The position numbers were made by a program, and so were the translations under genes. 64,000 nt of DNA, taken from the NCBI RefSeq assembly GCF_007827795.1, contig NZ_VITI01000003.1:156090-220089 (forward strand). Direction: 5' to 3'. The stretch is from Azospirillum brasilense. GTDB lineage: Bacteria; Pseudomonadota; Alphaproteobacteria; Azospirillales; Azospirillaceae. Shown here piece by piece: positions 47,561 to 58,252 of this stretch; the first letter of the stretch is position 1; each line of letters starts with the position of its first letter. The notes under the pieces were generated by a model. It was not told the DNA's origin. It saw only the letters and a program-made list of their open reading frames with translations, and searched no databases.

Positions 47561-48394
47561 CTACCCCTTCACAGCGCCGGCGGTCAGGCCGGAGACGATC
47601 CGCCGCTGGAACAGCAGCACCAGCCCGATCAGCGGCACCGTCACCACCACCGACGCCGCCATGATCTGGCCCCAGGGCAGCTCGTACTGGCTGGCCCCCG
47701 ACATCAGCGCGATCGCCACCGGCACGGTGCGCGCGTCGTCGGTCAGGGTGAAGGTCAGGGCGAACAGGAACTCGTTCCAGGCGGCGATGAAGGCCAGCAG
47801 CCCGGTCGCCGCCAACGCCGGCCCCATCAGCGGCAGGAACACCCGCGTCACGATCACGAAGGGGCCGGCGCCGTCCACCATGGCGGCCTCCTCCAGCTCC
47901 TTCGGCAGCTCGCGCATGAAGGTGGTCAGCACCCAGACGGTGAAGGGCAGCGTGAAGATCAGGTAGGACAGCACCAGCGAGCCGATCCGGTTGTAGAGGC
48001 CGAGCCAGCGCACCAGCTCGAACAGGCCCGACAGCACGGCGACCTGCGGGAACATCGACACGCCCAGCACCACGAACAGCAGCAGTCCCCGCCCGCGGAA
48101 GCGCACCCGCCCCAGCGCGTAGGCGGCCAGAACCGCCAGCCCCAGCGACAGCGCCACCACCGAAGAGGCGGCCAGCAGGGAGTTCAGGATGTTCCGCCCG
48201 AAGGGCTGCTCCTTGAAGATGGCCGTGTAGTTCGCCAGCGAGGGCTGCGACGGCCAAGCCTCCACCGTGAACAGCGCGCTGCCGGCTTTCAGCGAGGTGA
48301 CGATGGCCCAGGCGAAGGGAAACACCGCCCAGGCGACGATCCCGAGAACCAGCAGGGCGAAGGCGACGCGGCCGATCATGCGTTTCAGGCCCAT
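47561..48394 (-). CDS. Carbohydrate ABC transporter permease (MalG/UgpE-like)
   Basis: A 277-residue inner-membrane permease. The ATG at 48394 is chosen over 48415 because GGAGG lies 8 bases upstream. The coupling-loop EAA motif is [21 protein letters not shown]. It pairs with the preceding permease to form the channel of a CUT1 importer. Confidence 0.93.
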   Translation of the reverse strand: MGLKRMIGRVAFALLVLGIVAWAVFPFAWAIVTSLKAGSALFTVEAWPSQPSLANYTAIFKEQPFGRNILNSLLAASSVVALSLGLAVLAAYALGRVRFRGRGLLLFVVLGVSMFPQVAVLSGLFELVRWLGLYNRIGSLVLSYLIFTLPFTVWVLTTFMRELPKELEEAAMVDGAGPFVIVTRVFLPLMGPALAATGLLAFIAAWNEFLFALTFTLTDDARTVPVAIALMSGASQYELPWGQIMAASVVVTVPLIGLVLLFQRRIVSGLTAGAVKG

Positions 48395-48398
48395 TCCC

Positions 48399-50581
<2,183 letters not shown>

Positions 50582-50666
50582 GGGGCTCCTTCCATTCCCG
50601 GTCGATCCAGGTCCGGAAGGGAAACTCCAATGGCCGCGGTCGAGTTCCCTGCGCGGGTGTGCCGCG

Positions 50667-51302
50667 TCAGGCGGGGGTGGCGGCCTCGCGGCGGCAGTGC
50701 AGCAGACTGAACAGGCCGAAGGGCGGAACGGTCTGCAATTCCTCCACCTTCAGGCGGGAGCCGGACATCAGCGTGTCCAGCGTGAAGTCGGGCCGCCAGC
50801 CCAGCTTCTTGGAGAAGGGCGCCATCCAGTTCTCCACCGAGCGGCGAACGCCCGGCTTGTCGGCGGCGAAGTGGTTGACGATCAGGATGTCGCCGCCGGG
50901 ACGGCAGACGCGCTCCAGCTCGTTCATCGTACCCTGCGGGTCGGGGACCACCGTCATCACATACATGGCGACCACGAGGTCGAAGCTGCCATCGGCGAAG
51001 GCCAGCGTGCCGGCGTCCATCTCCAGCAGCCCTTCCACATTCTCCAGCCGCTCGCGGTCCACCCGGTCCTGGGCGACGCGCAGCATGTCCGACGACAGGT
51101 CGATGCCGACCACGCGGTTGTCCTTGCGGTAGTCGGACAGGGAGATGCCCGTGCCCACGCCCACCTCCAGAACGCGCAAGCCGCCCCGTCGGTTGATCCA
51201 CTTCACGGCGGCGTGCCGGCCGGACGCCAGCAGGTTTCCGAACACGGGGTCGTAGAAGCGCGCGTAGCGCCGGTAGGCGGCGCGGATGGAGTCGGCGTCC
51301 AT
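50667..51302 (-). CDS. pmtA: Phosphatidylethanolamine N-methyltransferase-like SAM methyltransferase
   Basis: A 211-residue soluble SAM methyltransferase. The SAM site is VLEVGVGTGISL, with VVGIDLSSDML and MDAGTLAFADGSFD downstream. The stretches VVAMYVMTVVPDP and ILIVNHFAAD, plus LGWRPDFTLDTL, match the Rhodobacter-type PmtA that makes phosphatidylcholine by three N-methylations of phosphatidylethanolamine. It is divergent from parA. The name is a similarity call. Confidence 0.85.
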   Translation of the reverse strand: MDADSIRAAYRRYARFYDPVFGNLLASGRHAAVKWINRRGGLRVLEVGVGTGISLSDYRKDNRVVGIDLSSDMLRVAQDRVDRERLENVEGLLEMDAGTLAFADGSFDLVVAMYVMTVVPDPQGTMNELERVCRPGGDILIVNHFAADKPGVRRSVENWMAPFSKKLGWRPDFTLDTLMSGSRLKVEELQTVPPFGLFSLLHCRREAATPA

Positions 51303-51452
51303 TGGGTCTCCCTCACGATTCCTGGCGCAGGATTTTCGGCCGCGACCATAGCGGCCTTTCGCACCACAGGAAAGCCGCAGCGCGCCCCCCTTGTTCCACG
51401 CCGGGCCGCAGTTCCGTGTCCGCTTCGGATCGTCATCACATGTGCGGCACGG

Positions 51453-51474
51453 ATGTTGACACCACCATCAACAT
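51453..51474. promoter_or_regulatory. Dyad over the parA promoter, possible ParA/ParB operator
   Basis: ATGTTGA and TCAACAT form a perfect 7-bp dyad with an 8-base spacer. A TTGACA hexamer (51456-51461) overlaps the left arm, 45-66 bases before parA. Autoregulation by the partition proteins is typical of P1/F-type systems and would use a site here. It is not a chromosomal-type parS. Confidence 0.5.
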
Positions 51475-51518
51475 GACTCATGGTGCCCGCGCGATCACCC
51501 CAAATGAGGGATGCCCCC

Positions 51519-52559
51519 GTGGCCCACGAGATGAGCGGCGAGGAGCTGCGCCGCTACCGCGAACAGCGCGGCATGAACCAGCAGGCCCTGGTCGGCTGGC
51601 TGAACGAGCGGCTGAACCGGCGCTACGACCGCGCCAAGATCTCCCGCTGGGAAACCGGGGCGGAGCGGATTCCGCAGATCGTCGCGGGCGCCCTGAAGAC
51701 CGTGACGGAGCCGGTGGGCATCCCCGCCGCGGCGGTGCGGGCCGCTCCGGTGGTGTTCTGCGCCGCCAACCAGAAGGGCGGAGTCGCCAAGACGACCACC
51801 TGCGTCAACGTCGCGTGGCTGCTCGCCCAGTCTGGGCAACCCAACTCGGGGAGGCGCGTGTTGCTGATCGACTGCGACCCGCAGGCCAACGCCACCGTGC
51901 ATCTGGGCGTCGATCCGCACGAGCGGGAGCTGGCCAAGGCCACCCTGACCCACGCGCTGAAGGCCAGCCGCCCGATGAGGGAGTTCATGACGCCGGTCTG
52001 CGACGGGGCGTTCGACCTGCTGCCCTCCTCCATCTCGCTGGCGGCGACCGACCGGGAGCTGCTGCGCCAGCCCAACGGCACGCTGATCCTGCGCGCCAAG
52101 ATCGCGCAACTGGCTGGCCAGTACGACTTCGTGGTGCTGGACTGCCCACCGCATCTGGGCGAGCTGACCGTCTCGGTGCTGAACGCCGCCGACCAGCTGC
52201 TGATTCCGACCCAGACGGAGATGCTGTCGATGATGGGCATCCCGCAGCTGTTCGAGACCATCGCCGGCGTGCGCGAGCTGGTGAACCCGCGCCTTCAGAT
52301 CCTCGGCATCCTGCCGACCATGTACAGCCCGCGCCGCCTCCAGGACGAGACGGTGATGAAGGAGCTGCGGGAGCTTGCGGCGGCGGAGCAGCTCCGCCTC
52401 TTCTCCCCCGTCAAGCGCGCCGCCGACTATTCCAAGAGCGTGATGGCCGGGCGTCCCGGCCTAGCCTACAACCCGAACTCGGCGGGGGCGGAGAGCTTCC
52501 GCGAGATCACGGACGCCCTGCTGGCCCTCGCCGGGGAGGAGATGCGCCATGGCGCGTAA
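51519..52559 (+). CDS. parA: ParA-family partition ATPase with N-terminal helix-turn-helix
   Basis: A 346-residue partition ATPase. I chose the GTG at 51519, with GAGGGA 7 bases upstream, over ATGs at 51480 and 51504. Residues about 5-60 form an HTH-like DNA-binding region (ELRRYREQRGMNQQALVGW, KISRWETGAERI). The deviant Walker A is NQKGGVAKTT near residue 85, followed by LIDCDPQANAT and VVLDCPPHLG. An N-terminal HTH places it with type Ia, autoregulatory plasmid ParAs such as P1 ParA and SopA. It overlaps parB by 11 bases. It positions the replicon during division. Confidence 0.93.
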   Translation: MAHEMSGEELRRYREQRGMNQQALVGWLNERLNRRYDRAKISRWETGAERIPQIVAGALKTVTEPVGIPAAAVRAAPVVFCAANQKGGVAKTTTCVNVAWLLAQSGQPNSGRRVLLIDCDPQANATVHLGVDPHERELAKATLTHALKASRPMREFMTPVCDGAFDLLPSSISLAATDRELLRQPNGTLILRAKIAQLAGQYDFVVLDCPPHLGELTVSVLNAADQLLIPTQTEMLSMMGIPQLFETIAGVRELVNPRLQILGILPTMYSPRRLQDETVMKELRELAAAEQLRLFSPVKRAADYSKSVMAGRPGLAYNPNSAGAESFREITDALLALAGEEMRHGA

Positions 52560-53406
52560 GCTCGACACCTCCAACGCCGGCCTGTTCAAGCGGGCGCTCA
52601 GCCGCACCGGCAGCGGCGGCGGCAGCAACGCCGCCCTGTTCGGCCTGTCCGGCAAGATGCGCCACCGCGAGATCCCGCTGGATCAGGTGGAGCCGAACCC
52701 CGACCAGCCGCGGCGCAACGCCCGCGGGGCCGACATCGCGGCGCTGGCCGCCTCGATCGGCGAGCGGGGGCTGCTGCAGCCGATCAACGTGCGGGAGGTC
52801 GCCCCCGACCGCTTCCAGATCGTGGCGGGGGAGCGGCGCTACTGGGCCTTCCGCGCGCTGGAGCGGGAGACCATCCCGGCGCTGGTCATCGACACCGACG
52901 ACGTCCAGGCGCTGGCCCTGATCGAGAACGCCCAGCGCGTCGACCTGCACCCCATCGACCTCGCTTTGACGCTCGCCAAGCTCATCGGGGACAAGGGGCT
53001 GACTCAGGAGCAAGCCGCCGTCCTGATCGGCAAGTCGCAGGAGTATGTGGCCCGCCTGTTGGGCATCCTGCGCCTGCCCGCCCGCATCCTGGAAGAAGCC
53101 CCGGACCGGTCCGCCGTCTCCGTCTCCCTCCTCATGGAGTTGGCCGAACTGCCCGACGAGGCGGTCCAGCTCGCGCTCTGGGTACGGGCCGGCGACGGCC
53201 TGACCGTGAAGGACGTGCGCAGCGCGAAGCAGGAGCGCAAGGCGGCCCGCCCGGCCGCTCCCTCCGCGACACCCGCGTTGCGCGCACTGCGCAGCAACGT
53301 GGACAAAATCCACAGCCTTCGCGCGTCCGGCCATGCGCTGGCCGAGGACCAGCGGCAGGAACTGCGCGACCTGCGCGACGCCATCGACGCGCTGCTTCAC
53401 GAGTGA
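52549..53406 (+). CDS. parB: ParB-family partition protein
   Basis: A 285-residue CTPase-fold partition protein. The N-terminal domain has the motif PNPDQPRR and the GERRYWAFRAL box (GERRxRA variant with Trp), and LIENAQRVDLHPID. A central HTH (LTQEQAAVLIGKSQEYVARLLGILRLP) binds the centromere. The C-terminal helical end (ALRSNVDKIHSLRASGHAL) should dimerise. It acts with ParA at a parS site that I could not locate. Confidence 0.94.
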   Translation: MARKLDTSNAGLFKRALSRTGSGGGSNAALFGLSGKMRHREIPLDQVEPNPDQPRRNARGADIAALAASIGERGLLQPINVREVAPDRFQIVAGERRYWAFRALERETIPALVIDTDDVQALALIENAQRVDLHPIDLALTLAKLIGDKGLTQEQAAVLIGKSQEYVARLLGILRLPARILEEAPDRSAVSVSLLMELAELPDEAVQLALWVRAGDGLTVKDVRSAKQERKAARPAAPSATPALRALRSNVDKIHSLRASGHALAEDQRQELRDLRDAIDALLHE

Positions 53407-53443
53407 GCGCCTCACGAAAATCCATGAATTAGAAATTTTTCGT
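53403..53443 (+). terminator. Hairpin and T-rich run after parB
   Basis: A 5-bp hairpin (GTGAG-CGC-CTCAC, 53403-53415) overlaps the parB stop, and ACGAAAA (53414-53420) pairs with TTTTCGT (53437-53443). The AT-rich run between them may end the parAB transcript. It could also hold a centromere-like site. Confidence 0.4.
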
Positions 53444-53537
53444 CACACTTTCGTTTCGATGGTGGTCATTGGACAGAACTCGACTCTTGCGCGATGCTTG
53501 GTAATGTTACGCCATCCGTCCCCAGAAGGGTGCAGCC

Positions 53538-54008
53538 ATGTCCGATACCGCCGTCGCCGAACCGACCGCTTCGACCATTCAATTGCCGGCGGTTCAAGCG
53601 CCCGCAGCGCCGTCCGCACCGCCGCCGAGCGGCGCCGCGGTCATCCAGAACGAGCAGGGCAAGGCGAACTCCCTGCTGAACACCATCGCGGACAAGCTGG
53701 AACGGCTGGTGACGCTGACGGTGGTGACCGCGATCGCCGACATCGACGTTGTCCAGGACGATCCCAATCAGGTCGGCTTCACCTGCCGTCCGAAAGCCGG
53801 CACGACCATCGAGGCGTTCCAGACCCAGGTCAATCTGGTCACCGGCGACATCGAGAACCTGGTCAGCCGTGATTTCGCGACCAACACCGCCTACCACAGC
53901 CTGACCGAGTTCCATCTCGCCCAGGTGACCAAGAGCAGCGACATCGTCAGCACCAACCTGAAGGCGATCCGCGACCTGGCCGTCCAGATCTCCGGCCGCC
54001 CGAGCTGA
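53538..54008 (+). CDS. Hypothetical protein downstream of parB
   Basis: A 156-residue protein with AGAAGGG 8 bases before its ATG. The first 40 residues are Pro/Ala-rich and probably disordered; the rest looks like a folded helical domain (ANSLLNTIADKLERLVTLTVVTAIADIDVV). No signal peptide or membrane segment. No family recognised. It starts a run of three co-directional unassigned genes. Confidence 0.65.
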   Translation: MSDTAVAEPTASTIQLPAVQAPAAPSAPPPSGAAVIQNEQGKANSLLNTIADKLERLVTLTVVTAIADIDVVQDDPNQVGFTCRPKAGTTIEAFQTQVNLVTGDIENLVSRDFATNTAYHSLTEFHLAQVTKSSDIVSTNLKAIRDLAVQISGRPS

Positions 54009-54099
54009 CCGTCCCCCCGGCCGGCGGGGGACCGTACCTCCCCCGCCGCCTCCCCGACGCCCTTCCCAACCCAGCGCCCCCAACCCAGCAAGGTGGCCG

Positions 54100-54951
54100 A
54101 TGTCCCAGTTCGTCGATCTGGCGCGCAACCTTCTCGCGCTCGAAATCAACACCGTGCTGAAGACCGGCATCTCGGCGGAAAAGATGCCGCTGGCGGGGGA
54201 TGCGCTGATCGATCTGGCGCAGGAATACTATGTCTTCCTGTGCGAGCAGTTGGACACCTTCGGCAGCAGCGAGACGGCGATCCTCGCCCCCTGGGCCGGC
54301 CGGATCTCGGAGACGTTCCATTGGGGGCTGGCCCCGTTCGCCCCGCCATCCGACACCGCCCGGCCCGACCGCTACGACCCGTTCTTCTTCAGCCGCGACC
54401 TGCCGGGCAACGACCCCGCCCGCGGCACCACGCTGAAGGTCTTCGACGACCTGCGCGAGGTGGCGAGCTGGCTGCGCGAGATGACCGACCGCACCCTGGA
54501 CGCCGCCCGGCAGCCCGGCGCCACCGCCGACGTGGTGTCCGCCGCCGCGATGATCGATGGGGACGCGCCGCCGATCCTGATGCGCATCCAGCGCAACTCC
54601 GACCAGATCAACGACGTGCTGCGGCGGCGCGGGCTGGACACCATCAGCTATCTGCGCGGCATGGCCGAGGAGGTCCGCCGCATGCCGGCGCTGAAGACGG
54701 CGGACGTGGTGACCATCCGCAAGGCGTGGGACGTGGGGACCGAGCTGGTGGTCATGCAGTCGACGATCCAGATCGACGGCGACGTGGTCACCCGCCTGCT
54801 GAAAGGGCGGGACAACGCCGGCAGCACCGTCATGATCGGCGTCCACAAGGACGCGGTGGACGTCTCCTTCCGCTATTGGAGCTTCCTGATCGACGCTCTG
54901 GGCCGGTTCGCCGGGAAAGCCGTGAACACCCTGGTGGGAGACACGGGGTAG
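54100..54951 (+). CDS. Hypothetical protein downstream of parB
   Basis: A 283-residue protein with AAGGTGG before the ATG. It is soluble and mixed helical, with an N-terminal helix (FVDLARNLLALEINTVLK), a Pro-rich middle (WGLAPFAPPSDTARPDRYDPFFF) and a C-terminal half without a signature I know. A stem-loop (54011-54032) sits between it and the preceding gene. No family recognised. Confidence 0.65.
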   Translation: MSQFVDLARNLLALEINTVLKTGISAEKMPLAGDALIDLAQEYYVFLCEQLDTFGSSETAILAPWAGRISETFHWGLAPFAPPSDTARPDRYDPFFFSRDLPGNDPARGTTLKVFDDLREVASWLREMTDRTLDAARQPGATADVVSAAAMIDGDAPPILMRIQRNSDQINDVLRRRGLDTISYLRGMAEEVRRMPALKTADVVTIRKAWDVGTELVVMQSTIQIDGDVVTRLLKGRDNAGSTVMIGVHKDAVDVSFRYWSFLIDALGRFAGKAVNTLVGDTG

Positions 54952-55021
54952 CCCGCTGCGCCGGCGCTTCCTCAGCGACCTCCCGCATGGCTTCGCCTGG
55001 CGGCGCGACGCCCTGACCGAG

Positions 55022-55594
55022 ATGGTCGGGCGGTTGCGCCGGGGCAAGGCCGGCCTGATTCCCCGGCGCGGGCATGGCATTGCGTTGACTCTTCAGTTCT
55101 TCGCCCAGGGCGGACGGACGATCGGCCTGCGCGTGCCGAGGGCCGAGTTATCAACCGATGATGGAAGAGGCGGCGTCCTGCGCACCATCCCGGTGCGCGT
55201 CTCGATCCAGCCGGACGGCGATGTCCTGGTCGCCCTGCCCCGCGCCGAAGTCGAAAGCGGGCGGTTCGACGCCACATCCGCGGCGCGCCTGACCGCGCAA
55301 CTGCGCCGGCTGGTGGGGCGGGTCACCACGACGAACCCGCTGTGGGGAATCGACGCGCTGCAGGCGCTGGGGGAGGCCGTCACCGCCGTGGCCGGCCTGT
55401 GCAGCGGCGCCGTTCTGCTGTGGAACGGGTTCGAGCGGATGACCGCCGGCCAATGGGCGCACAGCGGCGCGACGCTCACCCTGCTCGCCGCGCCGGCCGC
55501 GCTGGCGAAGCTGCGACCCTGGCTTCTCGGGGCGGTGGCGCCCAAGCTGTTCCCGCTCGCGCTCAAGGCCGGCGGGCGAATCCTGCGGATTTGA
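55022..55594 (+). CDS. Hypothetical membrane protein downstream of parB
   Basis: A protein of about 190 residues with two hydrophobic segments in the C-terminal half (around DALQALGEAVTAVAGLCSGAVLLW and SGATLTLLAAPAALAK). The N-terminal half is basic. The start is uncertain: the frame is open well upstream of the ATG at 55022, and a non-ATG start nearer 54951 would leave almost no gap to the previous gene. No family recognised. Third of three co-directional unassigned genes. Confidence 0.55.
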   Translation: MVGRLRRGKAGLIPRRGHGIALTLQFFAQGGRTIGLRVPRAELSTDDGRGGVLRTIPVRVSIQPDGDVLVALPRAEVESGRFDATSAARLTAQLRRLVGRVTTTNPLWGIDALQALGEAVTAVAGLCSGAVLLWNGFERMTAGQWAHSGATLTLLAAPAALAKLRPWLLGAVAPKLFPLALKAGGRILRI

Positions 55595-55710
55595 GTCGAA
55601 TCCAGCTGGCCACACCACTTGGTGCGTTGCAGTAAGGCTCTGAAAATTCATTTCTTATTGACATTCCTGTGAAAAATCGCATCCGCTCGCATCTGCGATG
55701 TTGCAGCGCA

Positions 55711-55739
55711 TTGGCCCGGGGCCGGACTTGTTCTATGTT
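55711..55739 (+). promoter_or_regulatory. Possible promoter for phaB
   Basis: TTGGCC and TATGTT are separated by 17 bases in the 291-base gap before phaB. A TTGACA at 55658-55663 is an alternative -35 without a good -10 at the usual distance. Confidence 0.4.
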
Positions 55740-55885
55740 ATGCCTGCCGCCGCGGTTGATGGCCCCCCCATAAGGACCATTGGCACGACAGCATCCGTAA
55801 CAAGAAGCAACCCCTTTGCTTCTGCGGTTCACCAGCGGGCTTGCCTCACCAGGAGCTGGCCGTTTCTATTACTGGAGCGATTGTA

Positions 55886-56626
55886 ATGTCTCAGAAGATC
55901 GCGCTCGTCACCGGTGCCATGGGTGGTCTCGGCACCGCCATCTGCCAAGCCCTGGCCAAGGACGGTTACATCGTGGCGGCGAACTGCCTGCCGAACTTCG
56001 AGCCGGCCGCCGCCTGGCTCGGCCAGCAGGAAGCCCTCGGCTTCAAGTTCTACGTGGCGGAAGGCGACGTTTCCGACTTCGAAAGCTGCAAGGCGATGGT
56101 CGCCAAGATCGAGGCCGACCTGGGTCCGGTGGACATCCTGGTGAACAACGCCGGCATCACGCGCGACAAGTTCTTCGCGAAGATGGAGAAGGCGCAGTGG
56201 GATGCGGTCATCGCCACCAACCTGAGCAGCCTGTTCAACGTCACCCAGCAGGTGTCGCCGAAGATGGCCGAGCGCGGCTGGGGCCGCATCATCAACATCT
56301 CCTCGGTGAACGGCGTTAAGGGCCAGGCCGGCCAGACCAACTACTCGGCCGCCAAGGCCGGCGTGATCGGCTTCACCAAGGCGCTGGCCGCGGAGTTGGC
56401 GACCAAGGGCGTCACCGTCAACGCCATCGCCCCGGGCTACATCGGCACCGACATGGTCATGGCCATCCGCGAGGACATCCGCCAGGCGATCACCGACAGC
56501 GTTCCGATGAAGCGCCTGGGCCGTCCGGACGAGATCGGCGGCGCGGTGTCCTACCTCGCCTCGGAGATCGCCGGCTACGTCACCGGCTCGACCCTGAACA
56601 TCAACGGCGGCCTGAACTACCAGTAA
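55886..56626 (+). CDS. phaB: Acetoacetyl-CoA reductase
   Basis: A 246-residue SDR that reduces acetoacetyl-CoA to (R)-3-hydroxybutyryl-CoA with NADPH, the second step of polyhydroxybutyrate synthesis. It has TGAMGGLGTA, NNAGITRD, catalytic Ser in NISSVNG and YSAAKAG, and the family-typical NVTQQVSPKM and GYIGTDM segments. GGAG lies 8 bases before the ATG at 55886. phaA and phaC, which often neighbour it, are not in the window. Confidence 0.93.
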   Translation: MSQKIALVTGAMGGLGTAICQALAKDGYIVAANCLPNFEPAAAWLGQQEALGFKFYVAEGDVSDFESCKAMVAKIEADLGPVDILVNNAGITRDKFFAKMEKAQWDAVIATNLSSLFNVTQQVSPKMAERGWGRIINISSVNGVKGQAGQTNYSAAKAGVIGFTKALAAELATKGVTVNAIAPGYIGTDMVMAIREDIRQAITDSVPMKRLGRPDEIGGAVSYLASEIAGYVTGSTLNINGGLNYQ

Positions 56627-56671
56627 TCTACTGGCGGCAAGGCGCTGGCAGGACACTGCCGAGCCGGCAAG

Positions 56672-56712
56672 CACACGGCCCGTCCCCGGCCTGACCGGGG
56701 GCGGGCCGTGTG
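56672..56712 (+). terminator. Long hairpin after phaB
   Basis: An 18-bp stem (CACACGGCCCG-T-CCCCGG with CCGGGG-G-CGGGCCGTGTG, one G:T pair) and a 5-base loop, 46 bases after the stop. No T-run follows, so termination strength is uncertain. Confidence 0.65.
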
Positions 56713-57006
56713 CCATTCGCTCTTCGCAGCACCCCTTCAAAGTAAAACGCCCGGGATCGGGCCGACCGTTCGCGCCGCGCACCTCCCCTTTGTGCCATGG
56801 CTTCGGTAACGGCCGGTCATCTGAACAGTATACTCCCGCAGATTTCCTGTTGAATCCGTTCGGGCCCCTGTACCCGCGCCCACCAGCGAGTATGCTCCCC
56901 AGCAGCACGCAAGTTGCGTCCTGAGGCTGCACCGCGCTCGTCTTCCGGAATCAACAGACGTCGAGAACCTGCACATGGGCACGTCCCATGCAGGAAGGGA
57001 GGAATC
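56713..57006. other. Intergenic leader of the acyltransferase gene
   Basis: No gene seen. It contains an imperfect direct repeat, AGTATACTCCC near 56827 and AGTATGCTCCC near 56889, about 62 bases apart, which could be regulator sites. No clear promoter found. Confidence 0.3.
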
Positions 57007-58182
57007 GTGCCTGAAACGCCGATACAGCACACTCTGCCGGGGGGCGGGCATGCCCGCCAAATGTCCGGGGCCGATTACGTCTACGGGATCGACATGGTGC
57101 GGTTCGCCGCGGCTTTGCTGGTCACCGGCTTTCACCTGACCTGGCGCGACCCCGCGGTCGCGGACGTCATGTGGTCCGGTTGGGCCGGGGTTCAGGTCTT
57201 CTTCGTGGTGTCGGGCTTCGTCATCGCGAATTCAGCCAACAACGCCACCCCGATCGCCTTCATCCGGTCGCGTCTGCTGCGCCTCTATCCGGCAGCCTGG
57301 GTCTGCTCCATCCTGTGCCTCGTCGCCCTTGTGCTCATGCCCGGACCCGACCCGGATCTGGCGCGGCGCTTCATCGCCTCCTTCACGCTGGCGCCCGCCG
57401 GCCCCTACATCGCGTCGGCCTACTGGACACTCCCGGTCGAGATCGCCTTCTACGCCGCGGTGTTCCTGCTGCTGTTCAGCGGCAACTTCCACCGGCTGCC
57501 CCATTTCGCCCTCGCGCTGACCGCCGCCAGTTCGGCCTATCTCGGCGTCTACAGCCTGCACGTCTTCGGCGTCGTCAGCCTGCCGTTCCTGGAGTTCGAA
57601 TACGGCATGCTGAACATGACGCTGCTGCGCCACGGCGTGTTCTTCGCGCTGGGGATTTTCCTGTGGCTGTGGTCCTGCGGCAAGCTGACCCGGACGGGCA
57701 TGGCCGGCGCCCTGCTGGCCCTGATCGCCGCGCCGCTGGAGATCACCGCCCGGTCGGTGGAGTTCGTGGAGCGCTCGCCCGTCCCGTTGAACCTCGCCGA
57801 TCTGTGGATGAACCCGCTGCTGATCTGGGGCCTGTCGCTTCTCGCCATCGCCGCCTCGGCGCGCTGGCGGGCGGAGATCGCCGCACTGCCGCAATCCTTG
57901 CTGTCCCTGCTGCGTCTCATCGGGCTCGCCACCTACCCGCTCTACCTGCTGCACGAGGTAATCGGCGGCTCGGCCAAGGCGCTGGCGATGCAGGCCGGGG
58001 CCTCCTCCATGGCCGGGGCGGTGACGGGCGGCGCCCTGTCCATCGCCGTGGCCCTGCTGGTCGCCGCGGTCCTGGAACCGGCGGTGCGCGACCGGCTGCG
58101 CCGTCTGCTCGACATCCCGCAGGCCGCCTTCTCGGCCCGCCCGGCCTTCAGCACCTTCTACCGCTCCGGCGGAACCGTGTGA
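57007..58182 (+). CDS. Acyltransferase-3 family membrane protein (OafA-like)
   Basis: A 391-residue integral membrane protein. The GTG at 57007 follows AAGGGAGG by 4 bases. Ten or so hydrophobic helices follow the early motif GIDMVRFAAALLVTGFHL, the signature of O-acyltransferases that acetylate surface polysaccharides or lipids. The His in that motif and RLLRLYPAAWV (the second family motif) are present. It heads a co-directional group with other envelope-type genes. Confidence 0.88.
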   Translation: MPETPIQHTLPGGGHARQMSGADYVYGIDMVRFAAALLVTGFHLTWRDPAVADVMWSGWAGVQVFFVVSGFVIANSANNATPIAFIRSRLLRLYPAAWVCSILCLVALVLMPGPDPDLARRFIASFTLAPAGPYIASAYWTLPVEIAFYAAVFLLLFSGNFHRLPHFALALTAASSAYLGVYSLHVFGVVSLPFLEFEYGMLNMTLLRHGVFFALGIFLWLWSCGKLTRTGMAGALLALIAAPLEITARSVEFVERSPVPLNLADLWMNPLLIWGLSLLAIAASARWRAEIAALPQSLLSLLRLIGLATYPLYLLHEVIGGSAKALAMQAGASSMAGAVTGGALSIAVALLVAAVLEPAVRDRLRRLLDIPQAAFSARPAFSTFYRSGGTV

Positions 58183-58252
58183 CCAAACGTCCAACCGTTA
58201 CCAAACGCTTCCACAAAAAACGATCGCCGTGAATTCCAGGGGAGATACCTGA

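Noticed and set aside
51437-51444. CACATGTG as a parS core near parA
   Set aside because: An 8-bp palindrome is too short and does not resemble the chromosomal parS consensus; ParB type here is plasmid-like with unknown site.
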